Assembly: GCA_036351575.1 (NCBI GenBank)
Contig: JAZBPJ010000087.1
Location: 1-9,769, forward strand
Origin: JABDPF01 sp036351575
GTDB taxonomy: Bacteria; Pseudomonadota; Gammaproteobacteria; Xanthomonadales; SZUA-36
DNA: 9,769 nt
Direction of reading: 5' to 3'
Shown here: piece after piece, positions 1 through 6,480 of the stretch
Numbering within the stretch: position 1 is the stretch's first letter
How the letters are laid out: each line of letters opens with the position of its first letter
Position numbers and translations under genes: made by a program
The notes under the pieces: generated by a model
What the model was told of the DNA's origin: nothing
What the model saw: only the letters and a program-made list of their open reading frames with translations
Database searches by the model: none

Positions 1-42
1 CGGGCCGGGGTTCTGCCACGTCTGACCCGGCGCCCGCCGCGG

Positions 43-147
43 TCAGGTTTTCAGCTTGTTTACGATCCAGAGCAGCACGATCGCGCCGATGGTCGCGACG
101 ATGACCGAGCCGATGATGCTGGTGGTTATTAATGCGGTAAGTGTTGA
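43..147 (-). pseudogene. 3' remnant of a GlsB/YeaQ/YmgE-family (transglycosylase-associated) small membrane protein gene
   Basis: Reading the minus strand, an open stretch of 34 codons ends in TGA at 45-43 and finishes with IIGSVIVATIGAIVLLWIVN followed by KLKT. This closely resembles the last membrane helix and basic tail of the GlsB/YeaQ/YmgE family (E. coli YeaQ ends in a similar GS-VVAVIGAIV-L pattern). Those proteins are normally about 80-85 residues with three membrane segments. Here the frame is closed upstream by a TGA at 150-148, and no ATG, GTG or TTG lies in between, so the first two helices are missing. The sequence further upstream on this strand is the start of the lytic transglycosylase gene and encodes nothing YeaQ-like. 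I read it as a decayed or truncated gene. The family match is from memory of its consensus; the missing start is seen directly. Confidence 0.6.
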
Positions 148-172
148 TCAAGTTTAAAATGCACCCTGAGTT
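126..172 (+). promoter_or_regulatory. AT-rich stretch, probable promoter zone of the lytic transglycosylase gene
   Basis: This short stretch is clearly richer in A and T than the surrounding GC-rich DNA and lies directly upstream of the plus-strand lytic transglycosylase gene. A -10-like TAAAAT is at 155-160. A TTGATC at 144-149 resembles a -35 box but is too close to pair with it, and no well-spaced -35 is visible. The call rests on position and composition, not on a full promoter match. Confidence 0.25.
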
Positions 173-247
173 TTGCAAGCGACTGCGCAAGGCGCCGAAA
201 GCGGCGCGGACAGGGAGGACTGGCAGATTACGGACATCAGGTATTCA

Positions 248-853
248 TTGCTACGGCTCAGCTGCCTCGTCGCGGTGATCGTGGCGCTCACGCCGCTTTG
301 TGCTTTTGGCCAGGTATACAAGTGGGTCGACAAGGACGGCATCATCACGTACTCCAACGTGGCGCCGCCGAAAGACGCGGAGTACGACGTGCTGCGTTTT
401 CCCTGTTACGCCTCGGACCCGAAGTGCCGCTCGGTGGCCTGGGAAAAGGTGCCGCTCAATACACGTTCCTTCGCCAACGAGATCGGAGTGGCCGCCCGCA
501 GCAACGCGGTGGATGAGTCGCTTATCCGCGCGATCATTCACGCCGAATCCGCGTACCAGATCGACGCGGTCTCGCCCCGGGGGGCGCAGGGGCTGATGCA
601 GCTGATGCCCGACACCCAGGCGGAGCTGGAAGTGAACAACCCGTTCGACCCGGTGCAGAACATCGACGGCGGCGCCCGCTACCTGGCACAGCTGCTCGGT
701 GAGTTCGAGGGTGATCTCGAGTTGACGGCTGCCGCCTACAACGCGGGTCCGGGCGCGGTCAGGCGTCACCGCGGCGTGCCGCCGTACGACGAAACACAGG
801 AGTACGTCAGGCGCGTCCGTATTCTTTACCGCCGCTACAGCCAGGTGCTTTGA
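248..853 (+). CDS. Secreted lytic transglycosylase with N-terminal DUF4124 and C-terminal SLT domain
   Basis: Predicted periplasmic murein lytic transglycosylase of the Slt/MltE-like fold (family 1), which cuts peptidoglycan between MurNAc and GlcNAc with formation of 1,6-anhydroMurNAc. With the TTG start at 248 the protein is 201 aa. Residues 1-21 form a signal peptide (hydrophobic LVAVIVALTPL, likely cut near CAFG/Q). Residues 22-41 (QVYKWVDKDGIITYSNVAPP) are a DUF4124 motif. The SLT domain spans about 90-195 with the catalytic Glu100 in HAES, the GLMQLMP motif at 115-121 and AAYNAGPGAV at 162-171. The start is uncertain. The frame is also open from a TTG at 173, but that adds a non-hydrophobic leader before the signal peptide. 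TTG 248 has AGG six bases upstream. A stronger GGGAGG at 213-218 faces no standard start codon, only an ATT at 227. The gene is convergent with dnaE. Confidence 0.85.
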   Translation: MLRLSCLVAVIVALTPLCAFGQVYKWVDKDGIITYSNVAPPKDAEYDVLRFPCYASDPKCRSVAWEKVPLNTRSFANEIGVAARSNAVDESLIRAIIHAESAYQIDAVSPRGAQGLMQLMPDTQAELEVNNPFDPVQNIDGGARYLAQLLGEFEGDLELTAAAYNAGPGAVRRHRGVPPYDETQEYVRRVRILYRRYSQVL

Positions 854-895
854 GCGCGCAAGCGCCAAAGCCGGGTGAGCCGCCGCGGATAGCGT

Positions 896-3800
896 TCAGT
901 AAACCAGGCGGACGCTCGTGACCGCCTCGAGATCGCTCAGCGCGGCGATCAGTTCGTCGCAGGGTTTCACGCACCACTCGTCGCCGAGCTCCATGTGCGC
1001 GCGGGCCCGCCCGTTGCTGTAGTCCAGCCATACCCGTCCTTCCCCGTCGCGGTAGGGCGCCATCGCGAAGCGCAGTAATTCGGGTATGTTCTCGTCCGGC
1101 CCTTTCAGCGCGATACGCACGCCGCGGGAGAAACGCGACTTGGCCTCCGACAGGGTCATGACCTTTTGCGCGCGCATCTGGTAGCCGCCGCTGAAGGCAT
1201 TAACGGACACCTTGCCCTCGACCACGATGATCTCGTCTTTCTGCAGCAAGTCCACGTACAGCGCCCAGGTGTCGTCGAACAGCGAAACCTCGATGCGCCC
1301 CGTGTGGTCCTCGATGGCCGCGAAGCCGCCGCGGTTGCTGCGCCGCCGCACGTCGTGGACCAGGCCGGCCAGGGTCATCGTGATGCCCCTGCGCGGACCG
1401 TTTCCATTGGTTTTGAATCGCTTGCCCACGGCGCCGAGCGTGCAGGTCGTAAAGCGTGCGAGTTCGTCGGCCTGCAGTTCCACGGGGTGACCCGTCAGGT
1501 AGAGGCCGAGCGATTCCCTTTCCGCCTGGAGTTCCTGCAGGCGGGTCCAGGGCCGCAGGTCTGCGTGCTCCGCCATGCGCGGCGCCGGGTCGCCGGCAAG
1601 GTTGCCGAACAGGTCGACCTGGCCGGCTTCACGGTCGCGCTGGTATTGTTCCGCGGCCTGGATGGCGTCCGGCAGCTCGGCCAGCATGCGGCCGCGGTTG
1701 CCGTCGGGGTCCAGGCCGTCGAGGGCGCCCGAGCGCACCAGGACGTCCAGCGCGCGCCGGTTGACCTTGCGGTGGTCGATGCGGTTGCAGAAATCGGAGA
1801 GGTCTTCGAACGGCCCGGCTTCGCGCACTTCCTCGATCACGTCGATGGCCGCGTGACCCACGCCTTTCACGGCGCCCAGGCCGTAGCGGATGGTGTTCTC
1901 GTCGACGGCGGTGAAGTGGTGTACCGACGTGTTCACGTCCGGAGGCAGGATGGTCAGCCCCAGGCTGCGGCATTCGCGCACGAATTCGTCGACGTTGTCG
2001 GTCGAATCCATGTCCGAGGACAGCACGGCCGCCATGAACCAGGAGGCGTAGTGGGTTTTCAGCCAGGCGGTCTGGTAGGCGATCAGCGCGTAGGCGGCCG
2101 AGTGCGACTTGTTGAAACCGTAGCCGGCGAAGGTCTCCATCTGGTCGAAGATGTAGTTGGCGACATCCTCTTCCACGCCGTTCGCGGTCGCGCCGTCGAC
2201 AAACACCAGGCGCTGCCGAGCCATCTCGGCCTCGTCCTTCTTGCCCATGGCGCGGCGCAGGATGTCCGCGGCGCCCAGCGTGAAGCCGGCCAGTTCCTGC
2301 GCGATCTGCATGACCTGTTCCTGGTAGAGGATGACGCCGTAGGTCGGCTCCAGGATGTGCCGCACTGCCGGGTGCGGATATTTTGCCTGCGCGCGCCCGT
2401 GCTTGCAGTCCAGGTAGGTTTCGACCATGCCCGAATCCAGCGGCCCCGGACGGAACAGCGCGACCAGCGCGACGATCTCGTCGAAACTGTCCGGGCGCAG
2501 CTTGCCGATCAGGTCTTTCATGCCGCGCGATTCGAGCTGGAAAACCGCGGTGGTCTGGCAGGATTGCAGCAGCTTGAACGTCTTCGGGTCATTCATCGGC
2601 AGCGTTTCGAGCCGGATGGGGTCTTCTCCCGCCTGCTCGCGCTCGGCGTTGATGGCCTTCAGCGCCCAGTCGATGATGGTCAGGGTGCGCAGGCCCAGGA
2701 AGTCGAATTTCACCAGCCCGACTTTCTCGACGTCCTTCATGTCGAACTGCGTGACGATGCTGCCGCCGCCCGGCTCGCAGAACAGCGGCGTGAAATCGGT
2801 CAGTTTCGAAGGGCCGATGACCACGCCGCCGGCGTGCTTGCCGGCGTTGCGCTTGATGCCTTCGAGCGAGCGGGCGAGGTCGATGATGGCGCGCGTGTCT
2901 TCCTCTTCCTCGTAGCGTTGGCTGAGCTGGGGTTCTTCGGCGAGCGCCTTGTCCAGGGTCATCTTCAGCGTCATCGGGATCAGCTTGGCGATGCTGTCGA
3001 CGAATCCGTAGCCGTGTCCGAGCACGCGCCCGCAGTCGCGCACCACGGCTTTTGCTTTCATCGAACCGTAGGTGATGATCTGGCTGACGCGGTCGCGCCC
3101 GTACCTGCGCGAGACGTAGTCGATCACGCGGTCGCGCTTTTCCATGCAGAAATCGACGTCGAAGTCGGGCATGGACACGCGTTCGGGGTTGAGGAACCGC
3201 TCAAACAGCAGTTCGTGCACCAGCGGGTCGAGGTCCGTTATGCCCAGCGCGTAGGCGACCAGCGAACCCGCGCCCGAACCGCGGCCGGGGCCGACCGGGA
3301 TGCTGTTTTCCTTGGCCCAGGAAATGAAGTCGGCGACGATCAGGAAGTAACCCGGAAAACCCATTTGCTCGATGACGCCGAGTTCGTGCTCCAGGCGTTC
3401 GATGTATTCGGTTTCCGGGTGCCATTCGCTGGGCGGCAGCACCTCGAAGCGGCGTTTCAGGCCCTCCTCGGAATCGCGGCGCAGCAGGTCGGCGATCGTC
3501 ATGCCGTCGGGCGTCGGAAAATCGGGCAGGTGGTAGGTGCCCAGTTTCATTTCAAGGTTGCAGCGCATGGCGAGGTGGTAGCTGTTTTCTACCGCCTCAG
3601 GCAGGTCGAAAAAGACCTCGGACATGCTCCTCGGGCTCTTGATGTACTGCTCTTTCGAGTAGCGCACTTCCCGGCGCTTGTCCGAGAGCAGGCGCCCCTC
3701 GTGGATACAGACGCGCGCCTCGTGCGCCCGGTAGCCGGCCTCGTCGGCGAAGCGCACGTCGTTGGTCGCCACCACGGGCAGTCCGCAATCGGCGGCCACC

Positions 3801-4357
3801 GCCAGCGCGCCGGCCTCGTAGCGCGCCTCGTTGTCCCGCCCCGTGCGCTGCACCTCGATGTAGAAACGGCCGGGAAACACCGAGTTCCAGTGTTTCGCCA
3901 GGTTGCGCGCCCGGTTGGGGTGCCCGGCGAGGATCGCCTGCCCGATGTCGCCCTCGCGTGCGCCCGAAAGGGCGATCAGGCCGTCGGCGTGCGCTTCGAC
4001 CCAGTCCGGCCGGACGTGAGGCACGCCCAGGTGCTGTCCCTCGAGGTACGCCTTGCTGATCAGTTCGCACAGGTTCAGGTATCCGCGGCGGTCCTGGCAA
4101 AGCAGCACCAGGCGGGAAACCTGGTCCGGATTGTCCGGCGGGCGGATCAGCATGTCCGCGCCGACGATGGGCTTGATGCCCGCTTTCTGCGCGGCCTGGT
4201 AAAACTTGACCAGGGCGAAGAGGTTGTGTTCGTCGGTGACCGCGACCGCCGGCATGTCGAGTTCGCGGGCCCGTTTGACGAGTTCGTCGATGCGGACCGT
4301 GCCGTCTACCAGCGAGTACTCCGTGTGCAGGTGCAGGTGGACAAAATGCGCGGTCAT
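896..4357 (-). CDS. dnaE: DNA polymerase III alpha subunit
   Basis: Catalytic subunit of the replicative DNA polymerase III holoenzyme. The 1153 aa match the length of gammaproteobacterial DnaE (about 1160). The PHP domain occupies about 5-270 and starts HLHLHTEYS; its TDEHNL (41-46) and RTGR (171-174) differ from the metal-binding pattern of active PHP domains. The palm holds PDFDVDFCMEKRD (397-409) with the expected catalytic Asp400 and Asp402, and FDFLGLRTLT (551-560) with the third, Asp552. GPGRGSGAGSLVAYALGITD-type fingers sequence begins at 357. A helix-hairpin-helix region (about 820-880) is followed by QVDLF (913-917), a beta-clamp binding motif. The OB fold is at about 993-1070. The ATG at 4357 matches the family N-terminus but has no good Shine-Dalgarno. 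Its neighbours are a divergently unrelated oxidoreductase and a convergent transglycosylase, not the lpx/rnhB/accA genes that flank E. coli dnaE. Confidence 0.98.
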   Translation of the reverse strand: MTAHFVHLHLHTEYSLVDGTVRIDELVKRARELDMPAVAVTDEHNLFALVKFYQAAQKAGIKPIVGADMLIRPPDNPDQVSRLVLLCQDRRGYLNLCELISKAYLEGQHLGVPHVRPDWVEAHADGLIALSGAREGDIGQAILAGHPNRARNLAKHWNSVFPGRFYIEVQRTGRDNEARYEAGALAVAADCGLPVVATNDVRFADEAGYRAHEARVCIHEGRLLSDKRREVRYSKEQYIKSPRSMSEVFFDLPEAVENSYHLAMRCNLEMKLGTYHLPDFPTPDGMTIADLLRRDSEEGLKRRFEVLPPSEWHPETEYIERLEHELGVIEQMGFPGYFLIVADFISWAKENSIPVGPGRGSGAGSLVAYALGITDLDPLVHELLFERFLNPERVSMPDFDVDFCMEKRDRVIDYVSRRYGRDRVSQIITYGSMKAKAVVRDCGRVLGHGYGFVDSIAKLIPMTLKMTLDKALAEEPQLSQRYEEEEDTRAIIDLARSLEGIKRNAGKHAGGVVIGPSKLTDFTPLFCEPGGGSIVTQFDMKDVEKVGLVKFDFLGLRTLTIIDWALKAINAEREQAGEDPIRLETLPMNDPKTFKLLQSCQTTAVFQLESRGMKDLIGKLRPDSFDEIVALVALFRPGPLDSGMVETYLDCKHGRAQAKYPHPAVRHILEPTYGVILYQEQVMQIAQELAGFTLGAADILRRAMGKKDEAEMARQRLVFVDGATANGVEEDVANYIFDQMETFAGYGFNKSHSAAYALIAYQTAWLKTHYASWFMAAVLSSDMDSTDNVDEFVRECRSLGLTILPPDVNTSVHHFTAVDENTIRYGLGAVKGVGHAAIDVIEEVREAGPFEDLSDFCNRIDHRKVNRRALDVLVRSGALDGLDPDGNRGRMLAELPDAIQAAEQYQRDREAGQVDLFGNLAGDPAPRMAEHADLRPWTRLQELQAERESLGLYLTGHPVELQADELARFTTCTLGAVGKRFKTNGNGPRRGITMTLAGLVHDVRRRSNRGGFAAIEDHTGRIEVSLFDDTWALYVDLLQKDEIIVVEGKVSVNAFSGGYQMRAQKVMTLSEAKSRFSRGVRIALKGPDENIPELLRFAMAPYRDGEGRVWLDYSNGRARAHMELGDEWCVKPCDELIAALSDLEAVTSVRLVY

Positions 4358-4396
4358 CGGGCGAGGCGGTCACGGGTTCATTGGATCGGGGAAGTC

Positions 4397-4402
4397 ATTG
4401 TA
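4397..4402 (-). promoter_or_regulatory. Candidate -10 box for dnaE
   Basis: On the minus strand the hexamer TACAAT lies 39 bases upstream of the dnaE ATG, preceded by TTG. It differs from TATAAT at one position. The hexamers 16-18 bases further upstream (around GTAGTC) do not resemble TTGACA, so a full sigma-70 promoter is not shown. This would give a leader of about 30 nt. Confidence 0.35.
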
Positions 4403-4453
4403 CAAGAATCCGCGGCCGCGACTACCGGCCCGTTTCGCGTGGCCGACGCACGC

Positions 4454-4467
4454 CGGGCACATGCCCG
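4454..4467. repeat. Short palindrome upstream of dnaE
   Basis: CGGGCA (4454-4459) and TGCCCG (4462-4467) are perfect inverted 6-mers separated by CA. The palindrome lies about 50 bases upstream of the candidate dnaE -10 box, between the terminator of the oxidoreductase gene and dnaE. It could be an operator-like site or a tight RNA hairpin, but it is short enough to occur by chance in GC-rich DNA. Confidence 0.3.
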
Positions 4468-4488
4468 ATTTAAGCGGAAGAGAGCTGG

Positions 4489-4518
4489 AAACCGGGGTGA
4501 TTTTTCACCCCGGCGTTT
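4489..4518 (-). terminator. Rho-independent terminator-like hairpin after the FAD oxidoreductase gene
   Basis: A perfect 9-bp stem, CCGGGGTGA (4492-4500) with TCACCCCGG (4505-4513), closes a four-T loop. It sits 15 bases beyond the stop codon of the oxidoreductase gene on the minus strand. Flanking AAA (4489-4491) and TTT (4516-4518) could extend the stem with a small bulge. The T-tract after the stem on the minus strand is only three bases, so termination may be partial. It separates the oxidoreductase from dnaE. Confidence 0.6.
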
Positions 4519-4528
4519 GAGGATTCGG

Positions 4529-6031
4529 TCAGGCCAGCGGCTTGACGTTGGCGTTCAGGCGGAACAGGTTGCCCGGGTCGTAGGCTTTCTTGATCTCGAC
4601 CAGCCGTGAGAAGTTGCCCCGGTAATTGGCGTTGACGACTTCCTGGCCCTCGCCGAACATGTCGTTGGTGTAGAAACCCCGGGTGTATTTTTCCATGTTG
4701 GCCCAGTGCGACTTGATGTAGCGCACGTGGTCCGAGCCGTCTTCGCCGTATTTCCAGGAGACGAAGGACAGCATGTTGTGCTTTGATTCCCGGTGGGCAA
4801 AGGCGGTTGCATCCGCCGCGACCCGCCCGATGGCGCCGCCGGATTGCTGGAAGACGACGCGTGTCGCGCGGCTCGGCGAAGCCTCGAAGTTGTCGACCAG
4901 GTCGTCGATCAGCGCAGGGGAAAGTGCGCCGGTGAAGCCCGATTTCATGTAGCCGGAGAAGGCGCGCGGATCGTCGTAATCGCCCGAACGCTGCAGGGCC
5001 ACGTAATCCATCGGCGTCACGGTCTCGGAAACCACGGTGCCGGCCTTGCGGATCGGCGCGAAGACTTCTTCCGTTCTGGCCGGGTCGCCGCTCCAGACGA
5101 CCATGATGATGACGCCCGGTTCCTGGCCGGGCGGCCCGCCGATGCCGCCGTCGACCTGCAGTTCGTCCGGCGCGCTGTCTGCGTACTCGGCAAAGAAGTT
5201 CATGACCTGTTTCGCCTCGGAGAACGGAAAGATGAAGCGTCCCGATCCGACCGTCCGCTGCATCGGGTGCAGCCGGAACAGGAACGAGGTCACGATGCCG
5301 AAGTTGCCGCCGCCGCCGCGCAAGCCCCAGAACAGGTCGGGGTTTTCTTCCATTGAGGCGCGGCGCAGCCTGCCGTCGGCGGTCACCACGTCGAACTCCA
5401 GCGCATTGTCCAGCGTCAGGCCGAAGCGCCGACCCACGCGGCCGAAGCCGCCGCCGAGCGTCAGGCCGCCGACGCCGGTGTGCGAGACCGTGCCGGCCGT
5501 GGTCACGAGCCCGTGCGCCATGGTTTCGTGGTCGAGTTCACCCAGCAGGCTGCCGCCCTCGACGCGTGCCGTGCGCGCTGAGGGGTCGACCCGGACACCG
5601 CGCATGGCCGACAGGTCGATCTGCATGCCGCCATCGCAGGACGACTGGCCGGAAGCACTGTGACCGCCGCACTTGACGGCCAGCAGCAGTTCGTTTTCCC
5701 GTGCGAAGGTGACCGCGCTGGATACGTCTGCAGGACCGGTCGGCTGCACCACCAGCGCCGGGTGCTTGTCGAAGTCCGGGTTGATCAGCAGGCGCGCCTC
5801 GTCGTAGCCCTCGATACCGGGCAGCAGCAGTTTGCCTTTCAGGCTGTCGCTGAATTCCTGCACCGCTGCCCTGGCCAGGGTCACCTGTTTGCCGTTGCCG
5901 GTGACCGCGTTGATGTTGCCGCTTACCTCGGTCGGCGTGTGGCGCAGGGATTCAGCCCAGAGCGCACGGGCGGGCAGGGTGGCCGCGACCGTCGCGGCGA
6001 TGGATTGGCTGAGGAAGCGGCGTCGTTTCAT
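4529..6031 (-). CDS. Tat-exported FAD-binding oxidoreductase, berberine-bridge-enzyme type
   Basis: Predicted FAD-linked oxidase or dehydrogenase (PCMH/VAO fold with C-terminal BBE segment), 500 aa; the substrate cannot be read from sequence. The N-terminus MKRRRFLSQS is a twin-arginine signal followed by a hydrophobic stretch and probable cleavage near ARA or LWA (residues 21-26), so a folded, flavin-loaded enzyme is likely exported to the periplasm. The FAD domain spans about 85-260. GGHS (122-125) carries His124, the usual 8-alpha flavin attachment residue. GTVSHTGVGGLTLGGGFG (180-197) has Val182 where bicovalent members have Cys, so a single covalent bond is expected. GLRGGGGNFGIVT (236-248) is the family FAD motif. 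The BBE segment NYRGNFSRLVEIKKAYDPGN is at 469-488. The ATG at 6031 has GGAGAG (6044-6039) seven bases upstream, a clear ribosome binding site. It appears to be a single-gene unit. Confidence 0.9.
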   Translation of the reverse strand: MKRRRFLSQSIAATVAATLPARALWAESLRHTPTEVSGNINAVTGNGKQVTLARAAVQEFSDSLKGKLLLPGIEGYDEARLLINPDFDKHPALVVQPTGPADVSSAVTFARENELLLAVKCGGHSASGQSSCDGGMQIDLSAMRGVRVDPSARTARVEGGSLLGELDHETMAHGLVTTAGTVSHTGVGGLTLGGGFGRVGRRFGLTLDNALEFDVVTADGRLRRASMEENPDLFWGLRGGGGNFGIVTSFLFRLHPMQRTVGSGRFIFPFSEAKQVMNFFAEYADSAPDELQVDGGIGGPPGQEPGVIIMVVWSGDPARTEEVFAPIRKAGTVVSETVTPMDYVALQRSGDYDDPRAFSGYMKSGFTGALSPALIDDLVDNFEASPSRATRVVFQQSGGAIGRVAADATAFAHRESKHNMLSFVSWKYGEDGSDHVRYIKSHWANMEKYTRGFYTNDMFGEGQEVVNANYRGNFSRLVEIKKAYDPGNLFRLNANVKPLA

Positions 6032-6162
6032 GTGAATGCTCTCCGGTCGGTTTTTATTCGTGTGGTGGTGGTGAGTTTCTTACCCGCATACATGACGGGC
6101 GTTACCTATTGCTATAGACGAGGGCAATGAATATTTCCACCCGGCGCGGGACGGGGGACTGC

Positions 6163-6215
6163 TTGAACGGCTGCGCGATTCCTGCTATCTTGCGCGCCCG
6201 CTAACGCGATATAAT
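6163..6215 (+). promoter_or_regulatory. Promoter region of the tRNA-Val gene (two candidate -10 boxes)
   Basis: Two overlapping readings are possible. The first is TTGAAC (6163-6168), a 17-base spacer, then TATCTT (6186-6191) preceded by TGC, which makes an extended -10; transcription would start near 6198 with a leader of about 28 nt. The second uses the perfect TATAAT at 6210-6215, only ten bases before the tRNA, with a poor -35 (TTGCGC at 6190-6195, spacer 14). The TATAAT lies between two inverted-repeat arms. Which is used cannot be decided from sequence alone. Confidence 0.55.
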
Positions 6216-6222
6216 GTTAGCG
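6199..6222 (+). repeat. Inverted repeat around the TATAAT, upstream of tRNA-Val
   Basis: CGCTAAC (6199-6205) and GTTAGCG (6216-6222) are perfect 7-base inverted arms separated by ten bases that contain TATAAT. The right arm ends three bases before the mature tRNA. If transcription starts near 6198, this forms a leader hairpin at the 5' side of the RNase P cut; if it starts after TATAAT, the arms flank the -10 box like an operator. Confidence 0.55.
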
Positions 6223-6225
6223 ATT

Positions 6226-6300
6226 GGGCGCGTAGCTCAGCGGTAGAGCACTGTGTTGACATCGCAGGGGTCACTAGTTCGATCCTAGTCGTGCCCACCA
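6226..6300 (+). tRNA. tRNA-Val (anticodon GAC)
   Basis: A complete 75-nt cloverleaf. The acceptor stem is GGGCGCG with CGTGCCC (one G-U pair). The D arm is GCTC/GAGC around AGCGGTA. The anticodon stem CTGTG/CGCAG holds the loop TTGACAT, which puts GAC at positions 34-36 and so reads valine codons GUC and GUU. The T arm is ACTAG/CTAGT around TTCGATC. The discriminator A and CCA are encoded in the gene. It is a single tRNA with a terminator directly behind it, so it is not part of a longer tRNA operon. Confidence 0.97.
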
Positions 6301-6305
6301 ACAGC

Positions 6306-6345
6306 AAAAACCGGCAGTCGGTTCATTCCGCTGCCGGTTTTTTTT
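6306..6345 (+). terminator. Strong Rho-independent terminator after tRNA-Val, probably bidirectional
   Basis: ACCGGCAG (6310-6317) pairs with CTGCCGGT (6331-6338) and is followed by a run of T from 6338 to 6345. The A-run at 6306-6310 extends the stem and gives a T-run on the minus strand. The hairpin starts a few bases after the tRNA and also lies about 135 bases downstream of the stop codon of the minus-strand hydrolase gene, so it can end both converging transcripts. Confidence 0.88.
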
Positions 6346-6374
6346 AGCCGGGGCTTTGGTGAGTGGTTTCGTAT

Positions 6375-6464
6375 GGGGCGTTCCAAGGGTGTATGAGCAC
6401 GGGATGTGCGAATCCAAGCGATACAGGGATGTACGCCCTGCGCGAGCGTCCCTTGGAAGGCCCC
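6375..6464. repeat. Structured intergenic repeat unit of about 90 nt with 15-bp inverted ends
   Basis: The ends GGGGCGTTCCAAGGG (6375-6389) and CCCTTGGAAGGCCCC (6450-6464) are inverted copies with one mismatch in 15. Inside are two smaller palindromes of similar design: GCAC-GGGAT-GTGC (6397-6409) and TACA-GGGA-TGTA (6422-6433). TGTAT (6390-6394) can also pair with ATACA (6421-6425), which competes with the second. The whole can fold as a multi-branched structure on either strand. From memory, similar units (a pair of CATCC-centred palindromes enclosed by CCAAGGG arms) occur as dispersed intergenic repeats in other Gammaproteobacteria, so I favour a REP- or MITE-like element over a gene. It lies in the 3' flank of the hydrolase gene, before the shared terminator. 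Confidence 0.6.
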
Positions 6465-6480
6465 TGCGAATCACGAACTT

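Noticed and set aside
1..36. GC-rich inverted repeat (CGGGC/GCCCG outer arms, CGGG/CCCG inner) as a possible terminator
   Set aside because: It has a long loop, a bulge and no T-run on either strand; such pairings are frequent in DNA this GC-rich.
854..895. Possible terminator between the convergent transglycosylase and dnaE genes
   Set aside because: Only a small GCGC hairpin without a T-run is present; nothing supports intrinsic termination for either gene here.
1166..4609. An open frame of 1147 codons on the plus strand, antisense to dnaE
   Set aside because: It is the codon-aligned shadow of dnaE and runs into the end of the oxidoreductase gene. Its product is low in structure (rich in His, Arg, Val, Asp), resembles no family, and dnaE on the other strand is unmistakable.
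6226..6345. tRNA-Val 3' end as an attachment site for an integrated element
   Set aside because: No second copy of the tRNA 3' end and no integrase gene are visible in the window.
6274..6474. 66-codon minus-strand open frame across the tRNA, terminator and repeat
   Set aside because: It overlaps the tRNA gene, a terminator and a structured repeat on the way, and its product has no recognisable feature.
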